A DNA stretch of 38,723 nucleotides. It comes from Gemmatimonadales bacterium (GTDB lineage: Bacteria; Gemmatimonadota; Gemmatimonadetes; Gemmatimonadales; GWC2-71-9). Positions 9,749 through 19,083 of the stretch are shown here, piece by piece (position 1 is the stretch's first letter; each line of letters begins with the position of its first letter). The position numbers and the translations under genes were made by a program. The notes beneath the pieces are model-generated. The model searched no databases. It was given only the letters and a program-made list of their open reading frames with translations, and had not been told where the DNA came from. The stretch lies in contig JACCSZ010000219.1 of assembly GCA_013812695.1 (NCBI GenBank), forward strand, positions 1-38,723, given 5' to 3'.

Positions 9749-10362
9749 TTCAGGAATCCCCGCTCGCCCCGCGCCAGCCGCTCCCGCATGTCCGCGGGCA
9801 GCTCGTCATACGCCTCGGCGATCGACAACTCTTCCATGGAGTAGTGCGCTTCCGGATTGGCGGCCAGCGCCTGCCGCGTCTGCTCCGCGCGGCTGAAGTG
9901 CCCGCGCAACGGGAAATCCTTCCGGAGCGGAAACCCCTCGGCATAGGTCTCCCACATCAGGATCCGCCGCAGGTCCGGGTGTCCCACGAAGGTGATGCCG
10001 AACATGTCGTACACCTCGCGCTCCAGCCAGTCGGCCCCGCGCCACAGGTCGTAGACGGACCGGACCTCGAGCGGACCGCCCTTGTCGAGCTCGACCTTGA
10101 GGCGCAGGTCGGCCTTGCGGCCGAGCGACCGGAGCTGCCAGACCACCTCGACCGGCCGCTCGGGATCCCGGTACTCGACGGCGGTCACGTCGGTGAGATA
10201 GTCGAACTGCTGGCCGGGCGCGTCCTTGAGCCACGCGAGCACGTCGTGCGCGCGGTCCCGCTCGACGTACACGACCGTGTCGCCGCAGGACACCAGGTGG
10301 CGGGTGACGGCGTCGGCGAACTGGGCGCGGAGCGCTGCGACCGAGGGAGGGGCGTTGGTCAT
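9745..10362 (-). CDS. nuoC: NADH-quinone oxidoreductase subunit C
   Basis: This is a 205-residue peripheral-arm subunit (30-kDa family). The signature EREVYDMFGI followed by GHPDLRRIL is intact, as is the C-terminal PLRKDFPL. I choose the ATG at 10362 (MTNAPPSVAALRAQF). Longer in-frame readings would run into nuoB and the hairpin-bearing gap, and have no family support. A 67-base space separates it from the nuoB stop, one of the few breaks in the operon. Confidence 0.95.
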   Translation of the reverse strand: MTNAPPSVAALRAQFADAVTRHLVSCGDTVVYVERDRAHDVLAWLKDAPGQQFDYLTDVTAVEYRDPERPVEVVWQLRSLGRKADLRLKVELDKGGPLEVRSVYDLWRGADWLEREVYDMFGITFVGHPDLRRILMWETYAEGFPLRKDFPLRGHFSRAEQTRQALAANPEAHYSMEELSIAEAYDELPADMRERLARGERGFLK

Positions 10363-10399
10363 GCGGCCGCGCCCTGGACACACAGCTGCCGCCGCGCCC

Positions 10400-10434
10400 C
10401 GTGAGGCGTGTGACGCGTGAACGTCTGCCTCACG
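10400..10434. other. Inverted repeat at the nuoB end / nuoB-nuoC gap
   Basis: CGTGAGGC (10400-10407) and GCCTCACG (10427-10434) form a perfect 8-bp inverted repeat around a 19-base loop. The second arm includes the nuoB stop codon. It could form a hairpin in the nuo mRNA just before nuoC. There is no T tract, so a terminator is unlikely; a stability or processing element is possible but unproven. Confidence 0.4.
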
Positions 10435-11059
10435 TGGACCGGGTCTGGTGAACGGAGTTGCCGAACGGCTCCGACAGTTCGTCGACGCGATCGGCAGGCA
10501 GGAACAACCCGGACGGCCCGACCAGCTTTTCGTCGCGGAGCATGTCGTCAGTGATGCTCTCACCCATGATCTTCTTCTGGAGCAAACGGATGCCGTAGAT
10601 GAGCCCTTCCGGCCGCGGCGGGCACCCCGGAACATAGACATCCACGGGGATGATGGTGTCGATCCCCTGCACCATCGAATAGTTGTCGAAGATCCCGCCC
10701 GAGGACGCGCAGGCCCCCATCGAGATCGACCACTTGGGCTGCGGCATCTGGTCCCAGATACGCCGGATCACGGGGGCCAGCTTGAACGGCAGCCGTCCGG
10801 CGCAGATGAGCACGTCCGCCTGGCGGGGTGAGAAGCTCATCCGCTCCATCCCGAACCGAGCGAGGTCGAACCGGCTGGCCGCCGTGGCCATGAACTCGAT
10901 GGCGCAGCAGGCGGTGCCGAACGGCATCGGCCACAGCGAGTTGCTGCGGGCCCAGTTGGTGAGGAAGTCGAGCCGGGTGGTGACCCAGTTGGGCGAGACC
11001 GGCGAGACGGTGGTGCCGTCCCCGCCGCCGAACCCCGTGGCGGGATCGCTCAGTCCCAT
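10430..11059 (-). CDS. nuoB: NADH-quinone oxidoreductase subunit B
   Basis: This is a 209-residue subunit holding the terminal N2 [4Fe-4S] cluster that reduces quinone. The ligands are the tandem C51-C52 (GTACCAIE), C117 ([10 protein letters not shown]) and C146 ([10 protein letters not shown]), all conserved. [12 protein letters not shown] and QMPQPKW are further family markers. The ATG at 11059 lies inside the end of nuoA, a 10-base overlap. Confidence 0.98.
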   Translation of the reverse strand: MGLSDPATGFGGGDGTTVSPVSPNWVTTRLDFLTNWARSNSLWPMPFGTACCAIEFMATAASRFDLARFGMERMSFSPRQADVLICAGRLPFKLAPVIRRIWDQMPQPKWSISMGACASSGGIFDNYSMVQGIDTIIPVDVYVPGCPPRPEGLIYGIRLLQKKIMGESITDDMLRDEKLVGPSGLFLPADRVDELSEPFGNSVHQTRST

Positions 11060-11415
11060 TGCAGCGCTCCGCGCTTCCAGACATAGACGTATCCCACCGC
11101 GAGGATCGCGATGAAGACGAACATCTCAATGATGAGCACCCCGGCCATGTCGCCGAGCTGCCGGAAGGCCACGGCCCACGGAATCATGAACACGGTCTCG
11201 ATGTCGAAGATGATGAAGAGCATCGCGACCAGGTAGAACTTGACCGAAAACCGCTCGCGGGCATCGCCGAGGACGGGCATCCCGGACTCGTACGGGGCGA
11301 TCTTGGTGGGTGTCCGGCGGTAGGTCGACAACACGTGTGACACGCCCAGCATCAGGGCCGCGTTGGCGACGACGAACGCGAGCAACAGCAGGATCGGGAT
11401 GTACGGCTGAAGCAT
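11050..11415 (-). CDS. nuoA: NADH-quinone oxidoreductase subunit A
   Basis: This is a 121-residue membrane subunit with three hydrophobic helices (about residues 5-28, 60-82 and 89-110). The TM2 signature [15 protein letters not shown] and the loop APYESGMP are diagnostic of NuoA. It is the first gene of the complex I operon. The ATG at 11415 faces the 129-base spacer shared with the divergent dcd gene, so the operon promoter should lie there. Confidence 0.97.
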   Translation of the reverse strand: MLQPYIPILLLLAFVVANAALMLGVSHVLSTYRRTPTKIAPYESGMPVLGDARERFSVKFYLVAMLFIIFDIETVFMIPWAVAFRQLGDMAGVLIIEMFVFIAILAVGYVYVWKRGALQWD

Positions 11416-11544
11416 ACGCCTCGGCTTTCGTGAATTTTTTCACTATCCGCCGAAAAGTAACCGACCCAAAAGGTCAATTCAACCCGACCCCGGTCCGGCT
11501 ATATTCCCGCCCGACAGCCTGTTCGTGCCCTGCTTCGAGGCCGC
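11416..11544. promoter_or_regulatory. Divergent promoter region between nuoA and dcd
   Basis: This 129-base spacer separates the start of the nuo operon (minus) from dcd (plus) and is AT-richer than its surroundings. On the plus strand TATATT at 11500-11505 resembles a -10 box about 40 bases before the dcd ATG; no strong -35 is seen (TTCAAC at 11478-11483 is the nearest). On the minus strand TTGACC (11477-11472) resembles a -35 for nuo, with no convincing -10. A small inverted repeat GTGAA-TTTT-TTCAC lies at 11430-11443. That promoters lie here follows from gene orientation; the boxes are weak. Confidence 0.45.
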
Positions 11545-12123
11545 ATGTCCATCAAATCCGACCGCTGGATCCGCCGCATGGCCCGCGACCACGGGATGAT
11601 CGAGCCATTCGTGGACACCCAGGTCCGGCAGGCCGACGCGCACGGGCGGCGGGTGATTTCCTACGGGCTGTCGAGCTACGGCTACGACATGCGGGTGGCG
11701 CCCGAGTTCAAGATCTTCACCAACGTACTCAGCGTGATCGTGGACCCGAAGGAGTTCGACCACCGGAGCCTGGTGGAGTTCGACGGCGACGTCTGCATCG
11801 TCCCGCCGAACAGTTTTGCCCTCGCGCGGTCGGTCGAGTATTTCCGGATCCCCCGGCAGACGCTGACGATCTGCGTCGGCAAGAGCACCTACGCCCGCTG
11901 CGGCATCATCACGAACGTCACCCCGTTCGAGCCGGAGTGGGAGGGACACGTGACGCTCGAGATCAGCAATACGACGCCCCTGCCGGCGCGGATCTATGCG
12001 AACGAGGGCATCTGCCAGGTGCTGTTCTTCGAGGCGGACGCGGACGACATCTGCGAGACCAGCTACGCCGACAAGGCCGGCAAGTACCAGCGGCAGACCG
12101 GCGTCACGCTCCCCAAGCTCTGA
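11545..12123 (+). CDS. dcd: dCTP deaminase
   Basis: This is a 192-residue dUTPase-fold enzyme that deaminates dCTP to dUTP for dTMP synthesis. The active-site segment [10 protein letters not shown] (112-121) supplies S114 and R118. E139 in TLEISN is the catalytic glutamate, and the spacing matches S111, R115 and E138 of the E. coli enzyme. [15 protein letters not shown] (37-51) is the usual N-terminal signature. The length equals that of E. coli Dcd. From the sequence I cannot exclude the bifunctional deaminase/dUTPase type. It is followed 14 bases later by an M1 peptidase gene, possibly co-transcribed. Confidence 0.95.
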   Translation: MSIKSDRWIRRMARDHGMIEPFVDTQVRQADAHGRRVISYGLSSYGYDMRVAPEFKIFTNVLSVIVDPKEFDHRSLVEFDGDVCIVPPNSFALARSVEYFRIPRQTLTICVGKSTYARCGIITNVTPFEPEWEGHVTLEISNTTPLPARIYANEGICQVLFFEADADDICETSYADKAGKYQRQTGVTLPKL

Positions 12124-12137
12124 ACCGCAGGCCGCCG

Positions 12138-14180
12138 ATGCGCCACCTCGCGCTGCTAGCCGCGCTGGCCGCGAGCCCCCTCGCCGCCCAAGAGCCGGAC
12201 ACCAACGCCCCGACCCAGCCGGTGCGTCCGCTCAACCTGCAGCCCGCGCTCAAGCCGCCCATCGCCGACACCGGCATCTTCAGCCCGCTCACGCTGCCGC
12301 CGCCCAGCGAGGTCCGGTCGGCCGGGGGCGCACCCGGGCCGCGCTACTGGCAGCAGCGAGTGGACTACCGGATCCAGGCGACGCTGGATACCGCCGCCCG
12401 CCGGATCGACGCGACGGAGCGGATCCATTACACCAACGCGTCGCCCGACACGCTGCGGTTCGTCTGGCTCCAGCTCGACCAGAACCTGTTCCGATCCGGC
12501 AGCACGGGGTCGCTGCTTTTCCCGGCCGAGAGCCGGTTCGGCGGGGCAGGATTCGAGGGCGGTGTCGACATCGTGTCCTTGAGCCAGTCGCCCGTCCCCG
12601 CTCCTCCCGTCTCGCCTCCCGCACGCCGCCGCCCGCGCGCAGCCGCGCGCCCGGCGCCCGCACGGCCCGAAGACTCGCCCGCGGCACTCACCCACCGGAT
12701 CGACGGCACGATGATGTACGCGGAGCTCGCGCAGCCGCTCGTGCCGGGCGGCGCCACGGTGTTGGACCTGGCCTACCGCTTCAACGTCCCCGAGCACGGT
12801 GCCGACCGAATGGGCCGCGAGGGCAGCCTGTACGAGCTCGCCCAGTGGTATCCGCGCATGGCGGTCTACGACGACGTCCACGGCTGGAATACCGACCAGT
12901 ACCTGGGCCAGGGCGAGTTTTACCTGGAGTATGGTGACGTCGAATACGAGGTCACCCTGCCGGCGGGCTACATCGTGGCGGGCACGGGCACCCTGCAGAA
13001 CGCCGAGCAGGTGCTCACGCCGGCCACGCGGGCCCGGCTGGCGGCGGCACTGCGGTCGGACACCACCATCGCGATCGTCACCGCCGACGAGCTCGCGTCG
13101 GGCGCCGCGCGACCCCGGCGCGACGGCATGCTCACGTGGCGCTTTCGCGCCGAGCGAGTGCGTGATGTCGCGTGGGCGGCCTCGCCCGACTACCAATGGG
13201 ACGCGTCGGGGTGGGAGGGCGTCCTGACCCAGGCGTACTATCGCCCGTCCGCGCGGTCCACCTGGCAGGACGCCGCCGCGATGAGCCGAGCCTCGCTGGT
13301 GGAATTCAGCACCCGGTGGCTCCGCTACCCGTATCCGCAGCTCTCGGCAGTCGAGGGTCCGGTGTCCGGGATGGAATACCCGATGGTCGCCATGGTGGCC
13401 CGCGGTGACGACGCACCGGGTCTGTCTGCGGTGATCGCGCACGAGATTGGCCACATGTGGTTCCCGATGGTGGTGGGCTCCGACGAGCGGCGCCACGCGT
13501 GGATGGACGAAGGCTTCGGCACGTTCATCACTACGTTCGCGGAAGCCGGCGCCTGGAGCCGCGACGGCGGCGAGGCGCGACGCGAGGCAGTGCGCACCGT
13601 GACGTCGCTCGATCAGACGCCGTCGGCGCAGCCGATCATCACCCCGGCCAACCGGTACCGGAGCCACGACAACCTCGTCAGCCTCGCGTACGTGAAGCCA
13701 TCGATCCTGCTCCTCGCGCTCCGCAACAAGATCCTCGGCCCCGGCGTGTTCGACGCCGCGTTCCGGGAATACACGCGGCGGTGGGCGTTCAAGCACCCCC
13801 AGCCGGCCGATTTCTTCCGCACGATGGAGGAAGTGTCGGGGCGCGACCTCGCCTGGTTCTGGCGCGGGTTCTTCCTCTCCACCGCCGCGCTGGACCAGAC
13901 CGTCGAGAGCGTGCGGCAGGAGCCGGACGGCGCCGCCCTCATCACGCTCCGGAATCTGGGCCCCGCCGTGATGCCCGTCGAGCTCGAGCTCGGGTTCGCC
14001 GATGGCACGACGCAGACGGTAGCGCTGCCGGTCGAGATCTGGTACGGCGGGAACCGCTACGTCCACCGGCTCGTGAGCGGTCCGGCGATCGTCCGCGCGC
14101 GCGTGAACCCGGATGGACAATTGCCGGACCTGCTGCCGCTCAACGATGCCTGGTCGCTGGACACGGCAGCCTCGCGCTGA
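12138..14180 (+). CDS. Exported M1-family zinc metallopeptidase (paralog 1)
   Basis: This is a 680-residue gluzincin predicted to be secreted. A Sec-type signal peptide (MRHLALLAALAASPLAAQ) is followed by a Pro-rich linker. The N-terminal beta domain includes DTLRFVWLQLDQNLF. The catalytic domain holds GMEYPM (411-416), in place of the classical GAMEN exopeptidase motif. The zinc site is HEIGH at 435-439, with the third ligand E458 exactly 18 residues later. Residues 150-180 are a low-complexity Ala/Arg/Pro insertion absent from the second copy at 15820-17817. The ATG at 12138 gives the clean signal peptide. Whether it is an aminopeptidase or another peptidase cannot be told from sequence. 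Confidence 0.88.
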   Translation: MRHLALLAALAASPLAAQEPDTNAPTQPVRPLNLQPALKPPIADTGIFSPLTLPPPSEVRSAGGAPGPRYWQQRVDYRIQATLDTAARRIDATERIHYTNASPDTLRFVWLQLDQNLFRSGSTGSLLFPAESRFGGAGFEGGVDIVSLSQSPVPAPPVSPPARRRPRAAARPAPARPEDSPAALTHRIDGTMMYAELAQPLVPGGATVLDLAYRFNVPEHGADRMGREGSLYELAQWYPRMAVYDDVHGWNTDQYLGQGEFYLEYGDVEYEVTLPAGYIVAGTGTLQNAEQVLTPATRARLAAALRSDTTIAIVTADELASGAARPRRDGMLTWRFRAERVRDVAWAASPDYQWDASGWEGVLTQAYYRPSARSTWQDAAAMSRASLVEFSTRWLRYPYPQLSAVEGPVSGMEYPMVAMVARGDDAPGLSAVIAHEIGHMWFPMVVGSDERRHAWMDEGFGTFITTFAEAGAWSRDGGEARREAVRTVTSLDQTPSAQPIITPANRYRSHDNLVSLAYVKPSILLLALRNKILGPGVFDAAFREYTRRWAFKHPQPADFFRTMEEVSGRDLAWFWRGFFLSTAALDQTVESVRQEPDGAALITLRNLGPAVMPVELELGFADGTTQTVALPVEIWYGGNRYVHRLVSGPAIVRARVNPDGQLPDLLPLNDAWSLDTAASR

Positions 14181-14296
14181 TGGATCGACTGGCCCCGTCG
14201 GGCCGTTCCGGGGCCGTGCCCGCGCCAGGCGCTCTTCCCGAGGCCTCCGACGGCCGATAGATTCTTCCGCCTCGCTCGCATCTCCCGGGGGCCGTT

Positions 14297-15757
14297 GTGT
14301 CACTGCCGGACTACCTGCTCGATCTGCCTGCCGAGGAAGCCGCCCGTCTGATCGCCCTCGGGCTGCTCGACCGAACGGCGGACGCGGCACGGCGCCTTGC
14401 CGATTCGACCGACCCGATGGCCCTGCACGACTTTCGAGTCGCCACGCGCCGGCTCCGAAGCGGGCTGGAGGCCTATCGCCCGGAGATCGACGGGAGCGTG
14501 TCGCGAGCGAGTCGTCGCCGCCTTCGTCGCCTGGCGCGCGCCACGCGCCGGAGCCGGGACTTCGAGGTTCACCTGCAGTGGGAGCGCGCACAGGACGCCG
14601 TCCTCACCGAACGGCAGCGCACGGGGCTGCGCTGGCACCTCGAGCGACTCGAGGCCCGCCGCCACCGCGCCGACCGGCGCCTCGGCGTGCTGGTGGCGCG
14701 CCGCTTCGCTCGTTTCGAGCGGCGTCTCCGCCGGCGGCTCGAGACCTACCGCCTCCACATCGAGCGCGATCCCACTCGTCGGCGGCACGAGGCGGCTGCC
14801 GTGCTCGGGCGGCGCCTTTGCAAGTTCGGCGGCGACCTCGAATGCCGGCTGGCCGCCATGCGAACGATGGCCGACGACGCGGCCGCGCGGCGCGCCCGGA
14901 TCGCCGCCAAGCGACTGCGGTATCTGCTCGAGCCCATCCGCGGTGAGGTCGACGGCGTCGAGCCGCTGATCGTGAGGCTGCGAGATCTGCAGGACGCGCT
15001 CGGCGAGCTCCACGACAGCCAGACCCATTGGGTCGAGCTCTCCGGCGAGGTCGAGAAAGCCGGGCGCGAGCATGCGCGGCGGCTCGAGGGCGCGCTTCGC
15101 GATGGCGGCGAACGCGGGCCCGAGAGCGCCGACGCAGGCGACGATCCCCGGCCAGGACTGCTCGCGCTGCTCGAGCGGCTCGACGATCGCGAGGCCGAGG
15201 CCTTCGCCCGACTGCGCGCGGACTGGCTGGCGGGTGCCGCGGATAGCTTCTTCGAGGCCGTGGGAGCAGTCGGGAAGCGGGTCGCCCACCGCCCTTCATG
15301 CGTAGCCGAGATCGAGCGGCGATTCCTGCTCCGGCGCATGCCCGCCTCCGCCCAGGCGTTCGCCTTTCAGGCAATCGAGCAGGGCTGGCTTCCCGGCAGG
15401 CGCGTCGTCGAGCGCATCCGTCTGCTGCGGCGGCCAGACGTCCCGATCACCTACCATTCCAGCAAGTGCGCCACCGGGGGCCGCTCGATGGCGGTCGGGG
15501 GCGAAGTGGATCTTCAGTTGTTCGAGCAGATCTGGCCGCTCACCTCCGGCAGGCGGGTGGTGAAACGCCGGCACGTGATGTCAGACTATGGAGTGCAGTG
15601 GGCAATCGACCAGTTCCTCGACCGCGATCTCGTTCTGGCCGAAGTAGCACCGCCGGCGGAAGGCGTCGAGGTGATTCTGCCCGAGTGGCTCCAGCCATAC
15701 GTCGTCCGAGAGGTGACCGGCGAGGGTGCGTACACGAGCCGGGCCTTGGCGCGATAG
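14297..15757 (+). CDS. CHAD domain protein with C-terminal CYTH-like domain
   Basis: This is a 486-residue, very Arg-rich cytosolic protein with no signal peptide. Residues about 5-300 are a CHAD domain: helical, with the paired conserved histidine/arginine segments MALHDFRVATRRLRSGLEAY and IAAKRLRYLLEPI. CHAD domains bind polyphosphate. From residue 338 a CYTH-like tunnel domain follows: EIERRF in place of ExExK, then VERIRLLR, SSKCATGG, VVKRRHV, WAIDQFL and AEVA. That order is the reverse of E. coli YgiF (CYTH then CHAD). The start is GTG at 14297. It lies between two paralogous M1 peptidase genes. Triphosphatase activity is uncertain because the key lysine is arginine here. Confidence 0.8.
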   Translation: MSLPDYLLDLPAEEAARLIALGLLDRTADAARRLADSTDPMALHDFRVATRRLRSGLEAYRPEIDGSVSRASRRRLRRLARATRRSRDFEVHLQWERAQDAVLTERQRTGLRWHLERLEARRHRADRRLGVLVARRFARFERRLRRRLETYRLHIERDPTRRRHEAAAVLGRRLCKFGGDLECRLAAMRTMADDAAARRARIAAKRLRYLLEPIRGEVDGVEPLIVRLRDLQDALGELHDSQTHWVELSGEVEKAGREHARRLEGALRDGGERGPESADAGDDPRPGLLALLERLDDREAEAFARLRADWLAGAADSFFEAVGAVGKRVAHRPSCVAEIERRFLLRRMPASAQAFAFQAIEQGWLPGRRVVERIRLLRRPDVPITYHSSKCATGGRSMAVGGEVDLQLFEQIWPLTSGRRVVKRRHVMSDYGVQWAIDQFLDRDLVLAEVAPPAEGVEVILPEWLQPYVVREVTGEGAYTSRALAR

Positions 15758-15819
15758 GGCATGCAGGGACGAGCTGCTGCTTCCGCCCCCCGTTCGACAT
15801 CTTGCTGGAGGGTGCCACC

Positions 15820-17817
15820 GTGCGCGTGAGCTCCGCTTCGCTGCTCTGCTGGCTGCTGGCCGGCCCCTTGGCGGCCCAGGACACCTCCGCATCCGGCCGA
15901 CCAGGCCCCGAGGCACGATTTCGCCGACTCGACCTTCCCGCTCCGACCGCCCTCCGGAGCGCCAACGGCGCGCCCGGCCCCGCCTATTGGCAGCAGCGCG
16001 CCGACTACGTGATCCGCGCCACGCTTGACACCGCGATCCGGTCGGTGCGCGGTGAAGAGCGCATTACGTACAGCAACAATTCGCCGGACACCCTTCGGTT
16101 CGTCTGGCTGCAGCTCGACCAGAACCTGTTCAACAGCGACAGCCGCGGGTTCCGCGTCTTCGGACAGGATCCGCGCTTCGGCACCAAGGGCGCCGAGGTG
16201 TCGGTGCGGCTGCTCAAGGTCGGCGAGCCGGCGGTACCGCGCGCTCGCGGACGGGCGGCCGCGCCGGCGGCGGCACTGCCGTACGTCGTCAACGGGACCC
16301 TCCTGCGGATCGACCTCGCGCGCCCGCTCCCGCCCGGCGGACGGCAGATCCTGGAGCTGGAGTGGTCGTTCCCGTTCGGCGCCAACAGCAACCGGATGGG
16401 TCTGGAGGATATCGACGGCGCGACCATCTACGAAGTGGCGCAGTGGTACCCGCGGATGGCGGTGTACGACGATGTGCGCGGCTGGAACACCGAACAGTAT
16501 ATGGGCCAGGGCGAGTTTTACCTCGAGTACGGCAGCTTCGACGTGAGCCTGACCGTGCCGGCCGACATGCTCGTCGCCGCCACCGGCACGCTCCGGAATC
16601 CGGACGAGGTCCTGACCGCGGCACAGCGCGCGCGGTTGGCGCGGGCACGCACGAGCGCGGAGACGGTGGTCATCCGCGGCAAGAACGAGATCGGCAGCTC
16701 TGACTCGCGGCCGCCAACGCAGGATCCGTCCCTTACCTGGCGGTTCACCGCCGACAGCGTCCGCGACTTCGCCTGGGCCGCGGCCCGGCACTTCATCTGG
16801 GACGCGGTCGGCGTGAACGGCGGCAAGACGCTGGCGATGAGCTTCTACCCGCCCAGCGCCGAACCGCAGTGGAAGGACGCGACGCAGTACGCCAAGACCG
16901 CCATCGAGTACTACTCCACGCAGTGGTCACCCTACCCGTATCCGTACGCCAGCAACGTGAACGGGATCGAGGGTGGCATGGAGTACCCGATGATCGTCTT
17001 CTGCCGGAACCGCACGGACCCGCACGCGCTGTACAGCGTGACCGACCACGAGTTCGGCCATACCTGGTTCCCCATGGTGGTGGGCAACAACGAGCGACTG
17101 CACGGCTGGATGGACGAGGGGTTCAACAGCTTCATGAACCACTACAGCTTTCCGCGGAAGTTTCCCGACGCCCCACTGCCGTCATCCCGCGGCGTCCAGG
17201 AGACTTATCTCAAGAACGCCGTGTCGGGCGACGAACAGCGTATCATGTCGCCCGCGGACCGGATGCGCTCCAACGAGAACTGGCGGCAGGCGCTGTACAA
17301 CAAACCGGCGGTCGGGCTCGTGCTGCTCCGGGATCAGATCACCTCGCCCGAGCGGTTCGACCCGGTGTTCCGCGAATATATCCGCCGGTGGTCGTACAAG
17401 CATCCGGCCCCGGCTGATTTCTTCCGCACCATGGAGGACGGGCTCGGCGAGGACCTGAGCTGGTTCTGGCGCTCGTGGTTCTACACGACCGAGCGGCTCG
17501 ACCAGGCCGTCGACTCGGTGGCAATCTCGGACTCGGCGGGCGTGATCTCACGGGTGTACTTGCGGAACGCCGGAGCGATGCCGATGCCGGTGGAACTCGC
17601 GCTGCTCATGGACGACGGGACTACACAGCGGCTTCGGCTGCCTGTGGAGATCTGGGGGCTGGGCGACCGGTACACGGCACTCGTGCCTGGGCCGCGGAAG
17701 GTGAGCGGGGTGATCATCGATGCGGAGGGCCTGTATCCGGACGTCGAGCGGGCGAACAACCGATGGCCCGCGGCCGGAGCGCCATCGAAGCCGGCGCGCG
17801 CGTCAGGGAGGAGATAG
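15820..17817 (+). CDS. Exported M1-family zinc metallopeptidase (paralog 2)
   Basis: This is a 665-residue paralog of the product of 12138-14180. The two share DTLRFVWLQLDQNLF, WYPRMAVYDD and GQGEFYLEYG. The zinc site is HEFGH at 410-414 with E433 eighteen residues on; GMEYPM at 386-391 replaces GAMEN. A signal peptide (MRVSSASLLCWLLAGPLAAQ) follows a GTG start at 15820, with GGAG a few bases upstream; no ATG gives a signal peptide. A Tyr/Pro-rich stretch SPYPYPYASN precedes the active site. It probably acts in the periplasm or at the cell surface on peptides; the substrate is unknown. Confidence 0.88.
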   Translation: MRVSSASLLCWLLAGPLAAQDTSASGRPGPEARFRRLDLPAPTALRSANGAPGPAYWQQRADYVIRATLDTAIRSVRGEERITYSNNSPDTLRFVWLQLDQNLFNSDSRGFRVFGQDPRFGTKGAEVSVRLLKVGEPAVPRARGRAAAPAAALPYVVNGTLLRIDLARPLPPGGRQILELEWSFPFGANSNRMGLEDIDGATIYEVAQWYPRMAVYDDVRGWNTEQYMGQGEFYLEYGSFDVSLTVPADMLVAATGTLRNPDEVLTAAQRARLARARTSAETVVIRGKNEIGSSDSRPPTQDPSLTWRFTADSVRDFAWAAARHFIWDAVGVNGGKTLAMSFYPPSAEPQWKDATQYAKTAIEYYSTQWSPYPYPYASNVNGIEGGMEYPMIVFCRNRTDPHALYSVTDHEFGHTWFPMVVGNNERLHGWMDEGFNSFMNHYSFPRKFPDAPLPSSRGVQETYLKNAVSGDEQRIMSPADRMRSNENWRQALYNKPAVGLVLLRDQITSPERFDPVFREYIRRWSYKHPAPADFFRTMEDGLGEDLSWFWRSWFYTTERLDQAVDSVAISDSAGVISRVYLRNAGAMPMPVELALLMDDGTTQRLRLPVEIWGLGDRYTALVPGPRKVSGVIIDAEGLYPDVERANNRWPAAGAPSKPARASGRR

Positions 17818-17838
17818 GCGGGGCACCCGCGCCGCAGG

Positions 17839-17868
17839 CCGGCAACCCGGGTGACGACGGGTTGCCGG
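17839..17868. terminator. Bidirectional hairpin between convergent genes
   Basis: CCGGCAACCCG (17839-17849) and CGGGTTGCCGG (17858-17868) form a perfect 11-bp stem with an 8-base loop in the 70-base gap between the convergent M1 peptidase and LVIVD genes. Neither side has a clear T tract (an A-rich GAGAAAAT run begins 10 bases to the right), so it is a terminator by position and stem strength rather than by a full intrinsic signature. Confidence 0.6.
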
Positions 17869-17887
17869 GGAAGCGGGAGAAAATCAT

Positions 17888-19072
17888 CTACGGCACGTCG
17901 AGCTGCCACAGCCCGCTGAGCATGTCGATCGCATAGAGCGATCCGCCCGAGAGCTGCACCCCCCACGTGAACGTATTCCCCTCTCCACCCGGACGAATCT
18001 GCGAGATCAAGCGGCTCGAGAGATCGCCCGCCAGCGTCCCCGAGACGTCGAGGGCTACCACGCCGCCGTCGTAGTACGCGGCATACAGAATCTGCCGCTG
18101 CTCGTCCATCCAGAAGTTGTGCGTGCCGGCGTTCTCCAGGCGAAAGAACGCGACCTCGCGGGGCCGCGCCAGGTCCGAGACATCCACGACGTGAATGTCG
18201 CCGCTGGACCGCGAACCCACGACGCCCGCGCCCTCCTGCCCGAGGAACAGGTACCGCTGCTCGCCGCGCACGGGATTGTGGAACCACCAGCCGTTGTGCA
18301 CCGCCACTCCGCCGGGCACGGCTCTGTCCGACGTGACCAGGCGGCTCACCTCCTGGGGAGACGAGGGCGACCCACCTTCGATGCCGTTGCCCACGTCGTA
18401 GACGATCACCCCTGTGTTCCAGGCGAACACGAACGCCAGCCCGTCGCGTACATAGGTATCGTGGATGCCGTACGCCGGCGGGATCGGCACGGTGGCCACC
18501 GCACTGACGGCGGCGGGGTCGGTGATGTCGAAGATGACGAGCGCGGGGCCGGCCGGATTGCGGGCGGCGAACACGTACCGGCTCCCGCCGATCTCCGCGA
18601 TCGTGGCGGTGTGAATGCCCTCGGCCACGTGGACACTGTCCCGAAACGCGGGCCGCCGCGGATCGGTCAGGTCGTACACATACAGGCCGGCGCCCGCGCC
18701 ACCCTCCGCCCCGAACACCAGGGTGCCACCGTCATCGCTGACCTGGACGTCGCTCACGGTCGCGATGCCCGGCACCATCACGGAGTCCGCCAGCACCGGC
18801 GCGCCGCTCGCATCGAGCGACCAGACGTTGACCACGTTGCCGGGAACGCCGCCCCGAGGCACGCGGCCCCATGTCCCGGTGTAGGCGTAGGCGCCGTGCA
18901 CCCACAGGTCCGAGCTGTACCGGTCCGGCACATTGTTGCCGCCGGCGACGATGGCGAAATCGGACGGCGGGGGCGGCTGCGTGGGTCCGCCGCCCCCGCC
19001 GTCGCCACCTCCGCAGGCGGCAAGCGCGAATGCCGCGGCGAGCGCGGGCAGCGAGAGCCATCGCCAAGGCAT
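17888..19072 (-). CDS. LVIVD-repeat beta-propeller lipoprotein
   Basis: This is a 394-residue predicted lipoprotein. The N-terminal hydrophobic signal ends in ALAAC with the lipidated cysteine at C20, followed by a Gly/Pro linker. The rest is a series of about 45-residue repeats with cores such as LYVYDLTDPRRP, LVIFDITDPAAV, IHVVDVSDLARP and VVALDVSG, typical of LVIVD propeller repeats. I chose the ATG at 19072, with GGTGAG 10 bases upstream. A GTG at 19087 that overlaps the preceding stop (GTGA) is the alternative and adds five residues. As the last gene after sdhB and a barrel gene it is probably co-transcribed with them. Function is unknown. Confidence 0.82.
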   Translation of the reverse strand: MPWRWLSLPALAAAFALAACGGGDGGGGGPTQPPPPSDFAIVAGGNNVPDRYSSDLWVHGAYAYTGTWGRVPRGGVPGNVVNVWSLDASGAPVLADSVMVPGIATVSDVQVSDDGGTLVFGAEGGAGAGLYVYDLTDPRRPAFRDSVHVAEGIHTATIAEIGGSRYVFAARNPAGPALVIFDITDPAAVSAVATVPIPPAYGIHDTYVRDGLAFVFAWNTGVIVYDVGNGIEGGSPSSPQEVSRLVTSDRAVPGGVAVHNGWWFHNPVRGEQRYLFLGQEGAGVVGSRSSGDIHVVDVSDLARPREVAFFRLENAGTHNFWMDEQRQILYAAYYDGGVVALDVSGTLAGDLSSRLISQIRPGGEGNTFTWGVQLSGGSLYAIDMLSGLWQLDVP

Positions 19073-19083
19073 GTGGGCGTTGC

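Noticed and set aside
12156-14591. Minus-strand open frame (about 810 codons) opposite the first M1 peptidase
   Set aside because: Mirror frame: it runs across two plus-strand genes and their spacer, is full of Arg/Gly/His, and shows no motif.
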